Notes under the pieces: model-generated
Seen by the model: the letters and a program-made list of their open reading frames with translations, nothing else
The model's database searches: none
Told to the model about the DNA's origin: nothing
Made by a program: the position numbers and the translations under genes
Shown here: positions 37,078 to 45,475 of the stretch, piece by piece
Numbering within the stretch: the stretch's first letter is position 1
Layout: the number at the start of each line of letters is the position of its first letter
DNA from: Acidimicrobiales bacterium
GTDB lineage: Bacteria > Actinomycetota > Acidimicrobiia > Acidimicrobiales > Acidimicrobilacustridaceae
Assembly (NCBI GenBank): GCA_018401565.1
Contig: JAGYKS010000022.1
Span: 26,071 to 90,070, forward strand
Direction: 5' to 3'
DNA: 64,000 nt

Positions 37078-37752
37078 TCAGGCTGACGGGTCCCGGCGTT
37101 GGTGGGCCCGCACCAGCAATGCCCGGAGCGTCTCGGGCTCCTGGGCCCCGGGGATCATGAGACGCTCGTCAACCACCATCGTGGGTACGGCGTGGATGTC
37201 CAGGCCAGAAGCCGAGGCGATGTCGGCGGCCACCTCGTCGGCAAGATCCCCCGACGTCAGCATGGCCAACGCAGCGTCCGCGTCGAGGCCGGCCGTGGCG
37301 GCGAGACCGGCGAGGGTGGCGTGGTCAGACACATCGGCACCGTGCTCGAAGTAGGCGCTGAACACGATGTCGGCCAGAGCGTTCTGGCTGGCGCTGCCCT
37401 GAGTCGCCAACGCCCACGCCAGCAACCGGTGGGCGTCGAAGGTGTTGACCCGCACGGCGATGTCGAACCGGAAGTCGATCCCCACCGGCGTGCCCAATGC
37501 CCCCAGCCGGCGGGTCATGGACCCAAACGCCCCGGGGCCGTACTTGGCGTCGATCGACCGTTGCAGATCCCCGGGTTCAGGCCCGGCTCCCGGGTCGAGC
37601 TGAAACGCCCGCCACCGAACCTCAACCTCAGACGCCCACGACCCCCCACCGCCCCCGGGGTCTGCAGCCAGATCGGCCAGGGCTGCATCCAGGCGCCGCT
37701 TGCCGAGAAAGCACCACGGACACACCACGTCGGAAAACACGTCGATTCGCAC
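37078..37752 (-). CDS. DsbA-family (FrnE-like) thioredoxin-fold oxidoreductase
   Basis: Thioredoxin-fold protein of ~224 residues in the DsbA/FrnE group (PF01323). The active site is SDVVCPWCFLGKRRL with Cys-Pro-Trp-Cys. The helical insert carries RVNTFDAHRLLAWA, FSAYFEHGADVSD and the C-terminal DIHAVPTMVVDERLMIPGAQ with the cis-Pro and the family PEtLRALL ending. No signal peptide, so it is probably cytoplasmic, as in FrnE. The GTG at 37752 (MRIDVFSD) puts the first strand at the start. It is divergent from the thioredoxin gene, with 79 bp between starts. Confidence 0.87.
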   Translation of the reverse strand: MRIDVFSDVVCPWCFLGKRRLDAALADLAADPGGGGGSWASEVEVRWRAFQLDPGAGPEPGDLQRSIDAKYGPGAFGSMTRRLGALGTPVGIDFRFDIAVRVNTFDAHRLLAWALATQGSASQNALADIVFSAYFEHGADVSDHATLAGLAATAGLDADAALAMLTSGDLADEVAADIASASGLDIHAVPTMVVDERLMIPGAQEPETLRALLVRAHQRRDPSA

Positions 37753-37831
37753 GATTCTTGCAACACCAACCCGACCCGGAACAATCCCGGGGCCCACCGG
37801 GTTGACCCCTCCACACGATCGAGGAGTGTCC

Positions 37832-38359
37832 ATGACCAGCCAGGATCAAAGCACGTCGAAGACCGGAGCCACCGGCTCCAGCGCTGACCACGACGGTGCA
37901 GTCGCCGACATCGGTGACAGCGACTTCGCCGCCGCCATTTCCGGGCAGTTCACCGCCGTGGACCTGTGGGCCCCGTGGTGTGGCCCGTGTCGACGGTTCA
38001 TGCCGTCATTCGAACGCATCGCCGACGAACACGCCGCCGCTGGCAGCCCCATCGCCTTTGCCCGGGTGAACGTGGACGACAACCCTGTCACTGCTGCCGC
38101 CATGGCCGTGCACAGCATTCCCACCGTGATCCTGTTCGGACCCGATGGCCTCGAGGTGACCCGCACCACCGGGGTCCCCAACGCCGACGACCTCATGGCC
38201 CTGCTCAGCCACGCCGACACCTGCGGCGTCCTGACCGACAGCGCCACAGCTAGCGCCCGGTGCCGACACGCGAAGAACGCACCACCAAACCGGAGGGTGT
38301 CCGGCAAACCGGGGGGTGCGGTTCGGTGGTGCGTTCGACGGGATCAGCGTCGTTGCTGA
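37832..38359 (+). CDS. Thioredoxin (C-terminus probably overrun)
   Basis: Thioredoxin-like protein. After a ~25-residue Ser/Thr-rich lead it has DFAAAISGQFTAVDLWAPWC with the WCGPCRRFMPSFERIADEHA active site, then FARVNVDDNPVTAAAMAVHS, IPTVILFGPDGLEV (cis-Pro) and LMALLSHADTCGV. The open frame runs ~40 residues further, through a near-perfect 18-bp inverted repeat (38275-38336) that looks like a terminator. A TAG in another frame at 38251 would end the protein at a normal thioredoxin length, so I suspect one base error just before it. Start ATG at 37832 with GAGGAG upstream. Confidence 0.85.
   Translation: MTSQDQSTSKTGATGSSADHDGAVADIGDSDFAAAISGQFTAVDLWAPWCGPCRRFMPSFERIADEHAAAGSPIAFARVNVDDNPVTAAAMAVHSIPTVILFGPDGLEVTRTTGVPNADDLMALLSHADTCGVLTDSATASARCRHAKNAPPNRRVSGKPGGAVRWCVRRDQRRC
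38275..38336. terminator. Strong hairpin between converging thioredoxin and YceI genes
   Basis: Left arm gaacgcaccaccaaaccg (38275-38292) pairs with right arm cggttcggtggtgcgttc (38319-38336) at 17 of 18 positions around a 26-base G-rich loop. Position between two convergent genes suggests a bidirectional terminator; no T-run is present, which is common in high-GC actinobacteria. Confidence 0.75.
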
Positions 38360-38362
38360 AGG

Positions 38363-38912
38363 TCAGCCCTGTGCGACCGCTGAGATGTCCAGTTCGAGCT
38401 TGACCTTCTCGCCCACAAGGATGCCGCCGGTCTCAAGAGCGGCGTTCCACTCCAGGCCCCAGTCCTTGCGGTTGATTTCGGCGCGACCCTCAAAACCGAT
38501 CCGGTTGGCACCGAACGGGTCGGTGGCCGCTCCGGCGAACTCGAGGTCGATGGTGACGGGCTTGGTGACCGCACCGATGGTCAGGTCGCCGGTGACCTTG
38601 TAGTCGTTGCCGCCGACGGCGTCGATGGAGGTGCTGGTGAAGGTCATGGAGGCGTTGTTCTCCACGTCGAAGAAGTCAGCCGAGCGCAGGTGACCGTCAC
38701 GGCCCTCGTCACCGGTGTTGATGCTGGCCAGAGCGGCAGTGCACCGTCACCGACGACGCCGCCGGGTTGTCACCGTCGATGGTGACTGAGCCACTGAACT
38801 CGTCGAACCATCCCCGGACCTTGGTGACCATGGCGTGGCGGACCACGAACCCCAGGCGCGAATGAGAGGGGTCGATGGCGTAGGTGTTGGTGAGGCTTGC
38901 TGTTGCTGACAT
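38363..38912 (-). CDS. YceI-family lipid/isoprenoid-binding protein (one frameshift)
   Basis: YceI-like beta-barrel of ~183 residues that binds long polyisoprenoids or fatty amides. It begins MSATASLTNTYAIDPSHSRL and continues GFVVRHAMVTKVRGWFDEFS. The frame breaks near 38740 and resumes SINTGDEGRDGHLRSADFFD, the family's most conserved stretch, then DLTIGAVTKPVTIDLEFAG, KDWGLEWNAALETGGILVG and ELDISAVAQG. No signal peptide, so it is a cytoplasmic version. It is divergent from a MarR regulator, with two palindromic sites in the gap, so it is probably controlled by that regulator. Confidence 0.88.
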
Positions 38913-39004
38913 GGATGGCTCCTTGATTGAGGCCGGGGCGGGTGCCACCGGGGTGTTGCTCGGTCGGTGAACGCCCGACACCTGCCGCCTGGAACGGCGA
39001 GATG

Positions 39005-39049
39005 GTTGAGCGTTCAACTGAACTGTAGCACATCTCGTTGAAACTTCAA
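39005..39049. promoter_or_regulatory. Two palindromic operator candidates between yceI and marR
   Basis: Two short inverted repeats lie in the gap between divergent genes: gttgagcgttcaac (39005-39018, 5-bp arms) and ttgaaacttcaa (39038-39049, perfect arms ttgaa/ttcaa with a 2-base centre). They share the half-site TTGA(A)...(T)TCAA and their centres are 32 bp (three helical turns) apart. This fits a MarR dimer binding both sites to control both promoters. Confidence 0.65.
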
Positions 39050-39070
39050 TCAGAAGGTTAGGATCCTTTC

Positions 39071-39568
39071 ATGGCACCCAACTCGAAGGTCAATGAACCC
39101 GACGTCACGGGCACCCGCTGGCTGGACGCCGACCAACAAAGGGTGTGGCGCAACTACATCGCCATGGTGCGGATGCTCGAAGAAGCCCTCGAGCGGCAGA
39201 TGCAGGCCGACTCGGGATTGTCGATGAATGACTACGTCCTGCTCATGCAACTTTCCGAGGCTCCCGGGCGTCGCCTGCGCATGAGCGAGCTGGCCGCCGA
39301 CAGCGTGTACTCCCGCAGCCGCCTTTCCCATGCTGTGAGCAGGCTGGAGGATGCCGGATGGGTGCAGCGAACTGAATGCCCCGACGACGGCCGGGGCACG
39401 TTCGCCCAACTCACCGACACAGGCTTTGCGGTGCTGGCCGCCGCCGCACCCGGCCATGCCACCACCGTGCACGACCTGCTGTTCGCCCCAATAGGGGCCG
39501 ACGGATGCACGGCGCTGGGCTTCATTTCAGACACGGTGCTCGCCACCTTGACCAACCAGCAGCCGTGA
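39071..39568 (+). CDS. MarR-family transcriptional regulator
   Basis: Winged-helix regulator of 165 residues. The dimer helix is QQRVWRNYIAMVRMLEEALE; the HTH is LLMQLSEAPGRRLRMSELAA and VYSRSRLSHAVSRLEDAGWV; the wing is RTECPDDGRGTFAQLTDTGF. The only Cys is in the wing, so thiol sensing is possible but unproven. Likely autoregulates and represses the divergent yceI gene through the TTGAA-type palindromes between them. Its stop overlaps the pirin start (GTGA), so pirin is made from the same transcript. Ligand unknown. Confidence 0.9.
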   Translation: MAPNSKVNEPDVTGTRWLDADQQRVWRNYIAMVRMLEEALERQMQADSGLSMNDYVLLMQLSEAPGRRLRMSELAADSVYSRSRLSHAVSRLEDAGWVQRTECPDDGRGTFAQLTDTGFAVLAAAAPGHATTVHDLLFAPIGADGCTALGFISDTVLATLTNQQP

Positions 39569-40569
39569 GCCCATCACCGTCGGACCCGCCCACCGCCGGC
39601 CCCCACCCCGGCGTCGGTGTCGGCTCCGCCCCACACCTCCCCGTCGCGCTGTCCCCCCGGGTGAGCGACGTGGGCGGCGTCAAGGTACATCGGGTCCTGC
39701 CCAGGGCCAGGCGTCGCACCATCGGGGCGTGGTGCTTTGCCGACCTGTTCGACGGTGCCGCCACACCGGCGGCTGACGCCAGCGCCATGGTCACCGCCGA
39801 CGGAGCCGTACTCAGCCCATCGGTGGATGTGGGTCCCCACCCCCACACCGGCATCCACACCGTCACGTGGCTCACCTCCGGGGCGTTGCGCCATACCGAC
39901 AGCGTCGGTTCGGATCAGGTGGTTCGGCCCGGCGAACTCAATGTCATGACCGCAGGGTGGGGCGTGGCCCACGCCGAACACCACCTGGACCACACGGTGG
40001 CGGTGGCCGGCGCCCAGCTGTGGCTGGCCCAACCCGACGCCACCCGCAACGGCGATCCCCGCTTCGACCACCATGCCGACCTTCCCGTGGTCGACCATGG
40101 ACCGTTTCGAACGACCGTGATCGTCGGAGCCCACGACACCGAGCGGTCCCCAGCGGTGGTCGACACTCCTGCGGTGGCGTTGGCGGTGACGGCCACCGAC
40201 GATGGGTCCGGCACCTTCACACTCGACGCCTCAAACGAATACTGCATCGTGGTGTTGGCCGGTGAGATGGTGGTGCACGGCGAACCCCCCTGGCCCACAG
40301 ACGATGGCGTGGTGGTAGCCGCCACCACCGGCGTGGACCTGGGCAAGGGCCGCACCCGTGTCACCCTGCACGCCACCGTCGGGTCGACTGCGCTGGTGCT
40401 CGGTGGCCCTCCCCTGGGTGAGGAGCTCGTGATGTTCTGGACCTTCGTTGCCCGAACCCGGTCAGAAGCCGCAACCGCTGCCGCCCAGTGGAATGCCGGC
40501 GACCCGCGCTTTGGCGCCGTGGCGTCGCCGCTTGAGCGCATCGCTGCGCCGCCGGTGCCGTGGTCGTGA
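39565..40569 (+). CDS. Pirin-like bicupin protein
   Basis: Pirin-family protein of 334 residues. The N-terminal cupin holds the metal ligands VGPHPHTGIHTVTWL and the second pair GWGVAHAEHH (His/Glu). The core continues GALRHTDSVGSDQVVRPGEL with a C-terminal cupin (ALVLGGPPLGEELVMFWTFV). Pirins are iron-binding; some act as redox sensors or quercetinases. Start GTG at 39565 overlaps the marR stop. A ~30-residue Pro-rich N-terminal lead precedes the fold. Coupled expression with MarR and proximity to YceI suggests a stress-response set. Confidence 0.88.
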   Translation: MSPSPSDPPTAGPHPGVGVGSAPHLPVALSPRVSDVGGVKVHRVLPRARRRTIGAWCFADLFDGAATPAADASAMVTADGAVLSPSVDVGPHPHTGIHTVTWLTSGALRHTDSVGSDQVVRPGELNVMTAGWGVAHAEHHLDHTVAVAGAQLWLAQPDATRNGDPRFDHHADLPVVDHGPFRTTVIVGAHDTERSPAVVDTPAVALAVTATDDGSGTFTLDASNEYCIVVLAGEMVVHGEPPWPTDDGVVVAATTGVDLGKGRTRVTLHATVGSTALVLGGPPLGEELVMFWTFVARTRSEAATAAAQWNAGDPRFGAVASPLERIAAPPVPWS

Positions 40570-40723
40570 GCGCCCCGTCGCCGTCGTGAAGGTGCTGGCC
40601 TGGTGGCCAGATACCTGCTGGTCTGGTGACCATGGCGGCCCTGTGGGCCCAACGGGCGCCTCAGATGTGACCTGTGGCGCTGCACAATGACGCCACATTG
40701 TGGTCAAATGCCCGGGATCGATC

Positions 40724-41842
40724 ATGACTGACAACACCGAAACTCCAACACCACCGACCACCGCACCTCCTCGCGCCGCAACCCCGGCGAAGGCGCTCCC
40801 ACAAAGGCAGCCCCGGCAAAGGCAGCTCCCGGCAAAGGCAGCCCCGGCAAAGGCAGCCCCGGCGAAGGCAGCCCCGGCGAAGGCGCCTCCCACAAAGGCA
40901 GCCGCAAAGAAGGCTGCTCCAACGAAGGCTGCTGCGGCCGCCAATGATGACCCCGTGCTGCAGGTGGGCCGACGCCGCTTGCGTGCTTCGAAGCTGATCG
41001 ACGAAAACGCCCGGCTGCGCGAAGAGCTGGCCACCCGAAAGAGGGCCGAGTCCAGCTCCGCCCGCAAAGTCCGTCTCGAAAACCGCCTCAAGCCATTTCA
41101 GGTGGAACTCCTCAAGCTGCAAAAGCATCTTGAGGAACACCAACGCCGCATGATCGTGTTGTTCGAGGGTCGTGACGCCGCCGGCAAGGGCGGCACCATC
41201 CGCCGGGTCACTCGCTACATGAATGAAAAGCACTACCGGGTGGTGGCGTTGGGCAGGCCCACCGAAGAGCAACGCTCACAGTGGTACTTCCAGCGGTACG
41301 TGGCCCAGTTCCCCCATGGCGGGGAGATGGTCCTGTTCGACCGCTCCTGGTACAACCGGGCCATGGTGGAGCCGGTGTTCGGCTTTTGTACCGACGAGGA
41401 ATACCGCAACTTCATGCGGGGTGTGGTGGGGTTCGAAAAGGACCTCGTGCGCCAGGGCACGGTGCTGGTCAAACTCTATTTCAGTGTCACCAAAGCCGAG
41501 CAAAAGCGCCGATTCGACCGGCGTCGTGACGACCCGCTGCGTCAGTGGAAACTCAGCGAGATCGACATGCAGGCCCAGGAGCACTGGGACGAATTCACCG
41601 ACATGAAGTTCCGCATGCTCAAGCGCTCAAGCACCACCGATGCGCCGTGGACCGTCATCCGTTCCGAGAGCAAGCCCGACGCCCGCCTGAACGCCATGAG
41701 GGTCATCCTCAACGCCGTCAACTACGAAAACCGCAACACCTCACTCGACTTCGTGCCCGACCCCGCAGTGGTCGTGTCTGCGGCCCAGGAACAGGCCCTG
41801 CTTGAGGCAGAGCGGATCCGAAGCGGGCACTTCAGCGGCTGA
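40724..41842 (+). CDS. ppk2: Polyphosphate kinase 2 with histone-H1-like tail
   Basis: Class I PPK2: transfers phosphate between polyphosphate and nucleotides (usually ADP). The catalytic core is complete: MIVLFEGRDAAGKGGTIRRV (Walker A), ALGRPTEEQRSQWYFQRYVA, EMVLFDRSWYNRAMVEPVFG (Walker B region), KLYFSVTKAEQKRRFDRRRD, then IRSESKPDARLNAMRVIL. Residues ~14-70 are an Ala/Lys/Pro repeat (AKAAPAKAAPAKAAPAKAP) like bacterial histone-H1 tails. Two compensating base errors near 40797 and 40848 replace part of it with LPQRQPRQRQLP. A charged helix (RLREELATRKRAESSS) links tail and core. The tail could bind polyphosphate-bearing partners or DNA; this is inference. Confidence 0.92.
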   Translation: MTDNTETPTPPTTAPPRAATPAKALPQRQPRQRQLPAKAAPAKAAPAKAAPAKAPPTKAAAKKAAPTKAAAAANDDPVLQVGRRRLRASKLIDENARLREELATRKRAESSSARKVRLENRLKPFQVELLKLQKHLEEHQRRMIVLFEGRDAAGKGGTIRRVTRYMNEKHYRVVALGRPTEEQRSQWYFQRYVAQFPHGGEMVLFDRSWYNRAMVEPVFGFCTDEEYRNFMRGVVGFEKDLVRQGTVLVKLYFSVTKAEQKRRFDRRRDDPLRQWKLSEIDMQAQEHWDEFTDMKFRMLKRSSTTDAPWTVIRSESKPDARLNAMRVILNAVNYENRNTSLDFVPDPAVVVSAAQEQALLEAERIRSGHFSG

Positions 41843-41898
41843 CGTTCATCCCGGGGCCCATCACTCGGGATCACTCGGGACCCATCACTCGGGGCCCG

Positions 41899-42135
41899 TC
41901 ACTCCCGGGGCCACTGTTCGTCGGGGTCCAGTTCCTCAGCCTCAACCTCAAGATCGGGTTCGAGTACCTGACCGGCCTGGTGGTGGGAGGTCAGATCGTC
42001 AATGTCCACCGCCGTGATACCGGATTCGGCGAACCGCTGAACGAACGCTGCGGCCTCGTCAAGGTCCTCACACGTCTCACGCACGGCGATGTCGCCATCA
42101 CGCCACAGCCGGACCTCTACCGGACCGACCCCCAC
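41899..42135 (-). CDS. Small acidic hypothetical protein
   Basis: About 78 residues from a GTG that lies just after the Hsp20 stop, so it is probably translated from the same message. The N-terminal half is a beta-alpha unit (VEVRLWRDGDIAVRETCEDL, DEAAAFVQRFAESGITAVDI) and the C-terminal third is strongly acidic (VLEPDLEVEAEELDPDEQWP). No family recognised. The acidic tail and coupling to a small heat-shock protein could suggest a stress role. Confidence 0.55.
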   Translation of the reverse strand: MGVGPVEVRLWRDGDIAVRETCEDLDEAAAFVQRFAESGITAVDIDDLTSHHQAGQVLEPDLEVEAEELDPDEQWPRE

Positions 42136-42136
42136 G

Positions 42137-42634
42137 TCAGTCCTTTCCCCGACTGCCAGCACCCCGGGTGATGGCCACACGGCTCACGGCCTGTGAGGGC
42201 GACACCATGGGCAGGCGAATCTCAAGGATCCCGTCGTCGTAGGAAGCCTTCACGTCCTCGGGGCCGGCCCCGGCAGGAAGCGGCAACGTTCGAGTGAACT
42301 GCCCGTAACGGAACTCGCTGCGGTAGAAGTCCCCGTTGCCGCTGCGTTCGTGCCTTTCGCGACGCTCTGCCCGGATGCACAGGCTTCCGTCGGACACGGT
42401 GATTTCCACGTCATCGTCGGGATCGATCCCGGGCAGTTCGGCCCGAACCACCAGGGTGTCGTCCTCGCGGAACTCCTCGAGATGCATACCCTCACGATCC
42501 GACCATGCCAACGGCACCATCGGCTCACGTTCAACAAACGGTTCCATGAACGGGTCCAGAATGCTGCGGGGCATGGTCTGGCTCAGCCAGCCGGGCCACA
42601 GCCCTGGCAAACGACGTTCAATCTGCATGGTCAT
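42137..42634 (-). CDS. Hsp20 / small heat-shock protein
   Basis: Alpha-crystallin-domain chaperone of 165 residues. Variable N-terminus (MTMQIERRLPGLWPGWLSQT, DPFMEPF) then the crystallin domain: DDTLVVRAELPGIDPDDDVE, LCIRAERRERHE, FTRTLPLPAGAGPEDVKASY, DGILEIRLP. It prevents aggregation of unfolded proteins without ATP. GGGAGGTT lies immediately upstream of the ATG, supporting the start. Intact. A small acidic gene follows within two bases. Confidence 0.92.
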   Translation of the reverse strand: MTMQIERRLPGLWPGWLSQTMPRSILDPFMEPFVEREPMVPLAWSDREGMHLEEFREDDTLVVRAELPGIDPDDDVEITVSDGSLCIRAERRERHERSGNGDFYRSEFRYGQFTRTLPLPAGAGPEDVKASYDDGILEIRLPMVSPSQAVSRVAITRGAGSRGKD

Positions 42635-42857
42635 GACAACCTCCCTGGTCGGGCAACCGGGCCGTAGACCGGTGTGCCGGGCAATGGTGATGCCGTGGTC
42701 ACCGGCGTGCAATGGCGATGTCGTGGATCATCCGCCAACACGTCAGCCCGCCCAGCTTCACCGCCGGACCCCCAACCCACAAGGGACCTTGGTCACCGCA
42801 GGCAGGCCGGTCGCCACCTGTTCTGGCGGCGCATCACGTCGTGGCGCCGCCCAGGGC

Positions 42858-42915
42858 GCACCCGACAGCGACGCACCCGACAGCGACACACCCGACAGCG
42901 ACGCACCCGGCGGGC
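42858..42915 (+). repeat. 15-bp tandem repeat, three to four units
   Basis: Consecutive copies of gcacccgacagcgac (third copy starts with a instead of g, fourth partial) lie just before the start of the DUF7064-like gene. The unit is a multiple of three, but the stretch precedes the chosen ATG. Confidence 0.85.
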
Positions 42916-42946
42916 GCGCTGGCGTGCCCACCCCTACGATCTCGCC

Positions 42947-44110
42947 ATGACCAACCCCATCGGGCCACTGCTCCCCGGCGACGAGGCCCTCACCCACCAG
43001 ATCGCCGACACCCTGGCGGTGGTGTCGACCAGCGACCCGTCGTGGACCGAGAAGGTGTGCGCCATGGCAGCCCGTCGTGACGGCAGCCTGTCGCTGGGAT
43101 TCGGCCTGGGTCGCTACCCCAACCGCAACGTCATGGACGGGTACGGCGGTGCGTCACGGGGAGTCGAACAGTGGACGGTGCGGGCCAGCCGGGCCCTGGC
43201 ACCCGAACCCGAACGCACCGTGATCGGCCCCATCACCTACGAGGTGCTTGACCCGCTGCATGCCGTGCGCTTCGCCCTGGATGCCAACGACACCCAGCCG
43301 CTGGCATTCGACTGGGTGTTCGAATCGAAACTCCCGGCCCAGCTCGAGGAACGCTCGCACCGTCGGTCGGCGTCGGGGCTGCGGGTGGCAACTGACCTGG
43401 TGCGCTATCACCAGATCGGGGTGGCGTCGGGGTGGATCCAGCTCGATGGTGAACGCCACGAGATCACCCCCGACGACTGGGTGTCCACGCGGGACCACTC
43501 GTGGGGGGTGCGCTACGACGTGGGCGTGCCACCGACCGACGTGGACCCCACCGACCCCATGGATGGCCTGTCGTTTTTGATGTTCTGGTGCCCGTCGCTG
43601 CTCGAGGCCGCCGACGGATCCACCTACGGGTTGTTCTTCCATCTCATCGAGGTGTCGGCCCCCGGATTCGTGCACGCCCAGGCCATCGGCGGCTTCGAGT
43701 ACCCCGACGGCCGGGTGGACCCCATCATTGGCATCCACCCCGAGATGGGGTTCGACCCCCACAACCGCCGCCTGCAAAGCGGCAGGGTGCACTTCACCAT
43801 GGCCGACGGATCCACCCGCACCATCGGCATGGAGGTGCTGGGCGACACCGGATTCCATCTCGGCGCCGGCTTGTACTTCGGCTTCGACGGCTTCCACCAC
43901 GGCCAGTGGCGCGGCCCGTTGCACGTCGACGGCGAGCACATCGCCGACTGCTCGGACCCGACTGCCGCCCGGCGCCTGCACCAGATCCGCGACACCGTGG
44001 TGCGCATCACCGACCCCACCGGTGGGGGCACCGGCGTCGGCAACTGCCAGCCCATCGCCGTGGGCCCGTTCGACGACCTCGGGCTCGGTGCCGACGACTC
44101 GTTTTGGTAG
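42947..44110 (+). CDS. DUF7064/7065-like (lipocalin-fold) conserved protein
   Basis: Intact 387-residue protein, mostly beta-strands. Recognisable elements are SLSLGFGLGRYPNRNVMDGY, YEVLDPLHAVRFALDAND, RYHQIGVASGWIQLDGERHE, DDWVSTRDHSWGVRYDVGVP and GQWRGPLHVDGEHI. The paired halves ('RDHSWG', 'W-x-G-x-L') resemble the hydroxyneurosporene synthase/AttH lipocalin-like fold and the DUF7064-type proteins common in actinobacteria with large lipid catalogues. Function unknown; a role on hydrophobic or terpenoid substrates is a guess from fold. No signal peptide. The fatty acid desaturase follows 198 bp later. Confidence 0.6.
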   Translation: MTNPIGPLLPGDEALTHQIADTLAVVSTSDPSWTEKVCAMAARRDGSLSLGFGLGRYPNRNVMDGYGGASRGVEQWTVRASRALAPEPERTVIGPITYEVLDPLHAVRFALDANDTQPLAFDWVFESKLPAQLEERSHRRSASGLRVATDLVRYHQIGVASGWIQLDGERHEITPDDWVSTRDHSWGVRYDVGVPPTDVDPTDPMDGLSFLMFWCPSLLEAADGSTYGLFFHLIEVSAPGFVHAQAIGGFEYPDGRVDPIIGIHPEMGFDPHNRRLQSGRVHFTMADGSTRTIGMEVLGDTGFHLGAGLYFGFDGFHHGQWRGPLHVDGEHIADCSDPTAARRLHQIRDTVVRITDPTGGGTGVGNCQPIAVGPFDDLGLGADDSFW

Positions 44111-44308
44111 GCCAGGAAGCCCGATGAGCGGCAGACCAGCCCGCCAGGTGGCCGTTCGCAGGCGGCGGCGCCCATGCGGGTCCTGCGCCATGCAGTGACA
44201 CAATGACCTACGACACCGTCCACTGGCGGCTGGCTGCCGTAGACTCTGCTCAGGCAATTTTTTCGACAATAAACCGCGTCTTACCCGCCTAGATCCTCAA
44301 GGAATCCG

Positions 44309-45475
44309 GTGACCCTCACTACAGCTGACGAACACGGCGATGTGACCGCCACTCCTGACACCCCTGACACTCCAGGCACCCCCGGCAAGCGCGGCTCGCT
44401 CCAGCGGGTTCTTGACGTGATCCCGCCCGAGGCCTACGAGCGACCCACCTGGAAGGGTCTGGCCTACTTCGGCCGCGATGTTGCCCTGTATGCCGTTGCC
44501 GTCGCATTCCTGATCATGGTCAACAACCCGTTGCTGCTGGTGATCGGCTGGGTGTTCGCATCACTGATGTTGTCGGCATTGTTCATCGTGGGCCACGACG
44601 CCGCCCACGGCGCCTTGTTCAACAGTCGCAAGATGAACCGCACCGTGGGCAAGTTGGCCATGCTGCCAAGCTGGCACGTGTTTGAGGGTTGGTCGCTGGG
44701 CCACAACCGCATCCACCACACCTACACCGCCCGTCAGGGTTTCGACTTCGTGTGGCATCCGGTGACCCCGGCCGAGTTCGCCACCATGAGCCGCTTCAAG
44801 CGCCTGCGCCACCGCTTCGAATGGTCGTGGGTGGGCGCTGGCGCCTACTACGCCCGCGAGGTGTGGTGGAACAAGATGATCGTGGGCAAGCCCCCGGCCC
44901 GCTACGCCAAGTCGATCCGCAAGGACCGCTGGATGGTGGGCAGCGTTGCGGCTGCGGTCGCCGTGGTGCTTGGTGCCGTTGGCTACGCCCGCTACGGCAC
45001 TCCGTTGGGAGCGCTGTGGATGGTGGCCAAGGTGTGGGTCATCCCGTTCCTGGGCTTCAGCTTCATCGTCGGATCACTGGTGCACATCCACCACATCGGG
45101 CCCGACCTGCGCTGGTGGCCCCGACGTGAATGGACCCGCTTCGCCGGCCAGGTGGAAGCCACCACGGCCCTGTACGCCCCCAAGGGCGTCGACTTCTTCT
45201 TCCATTGGATCATGGTGCACATCCCCCACCACGTGGACGTGCGCATCCCCATGTACAACCTGCCCATGGCCGCCGACGCCATCGTGGCCAACATCGACGA
45301 GGCCAAGGCCGGCAAGCTGCGATTCCGCGACTTCATGGCCAACACCCGGACGTGCAAGCTGTACGACTTTGATCGGGGCATCTGGTACACCTACCGCCAG
45401 GCCGCCGACCTGCCGCCCGAGATGATGCAGATGCCCGTGTCCTCCCTGGTGGTGGCCCCCGCAGCCCAGCGGTGA
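44309..45475 (+). CDS. Membrane fatty acid desaturase
   Basis: Di-iron membrane desaturase, 388 residues, GTG start. The three His boxes are present: HDAAHG (HxxxH), HNRIHHTY (HxxxHH) and MVHIPHHVD (HxxHH). Hydrophobic spans lie around VALYAVAVAFLIMVNNPLLL, LVIGWVFASLMLSALFIVG, AAAVAVVLGAVGYA and KVWVIPFLGFSFIVGSLVHI. The N-terminus has a Thr/Pro repeat (PDTPDTPGTPG). It would insert a double bond in an acyl lipid at the membrane using O2 and an electron donor. Stop overlaps the next gene's GTG. Regioselectivity unknown. Confidence 0.9.
   Translation: MTLTTADEHGDVTATPDTPDTPGTPGKRGSLQRVLDVIPPEAYERPTWKGLAYFGRDVALYAVAVAFLIMVNNPLLLVIGWVFASLMLSALFIVGHDAAHGALFNSRKMNRTVGKLAMLPSWHVFEGWSLGHNRIHHTYTARQGFDFVWHPVTPAEFATMSRFKRLRHRFEWSWVGAGAYYAREVWWNKMIVGKPPARYAKSIRKDRWMVGSVAAAVAVVLGAVGYARYGTPLGALWMVAKVWVIPFLGFSFIVGSLVHIHHIGPDLRWWPRREWTRFAGQVEATTALYAPKGVDFFFHWIMVHIPHHVDVRIPMYNLPMAADAIVANIDEAKAGKLRFRDFMANTRTCKLYDFDRGIWYTYRQAADLPPEMMQMPVSSLVVAPAAQR

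Noticed and set aside
40797..40850. LPQRQPRQRQLP segment in PPK2 as a genuine sequence feature
   Set aside because: Inserting and deleting one base restores the AKAAPAK repeat exactly, and the same repeat unit without the lost C appears later in the gene, so two compensating errors are the simpler reading.
41845..41905. Imperfect cactcggga-type repeats after PPK2
   Set aside because: The copies are too irregular to define a unit or a terminator with confidence, so this was not listed as a feature.
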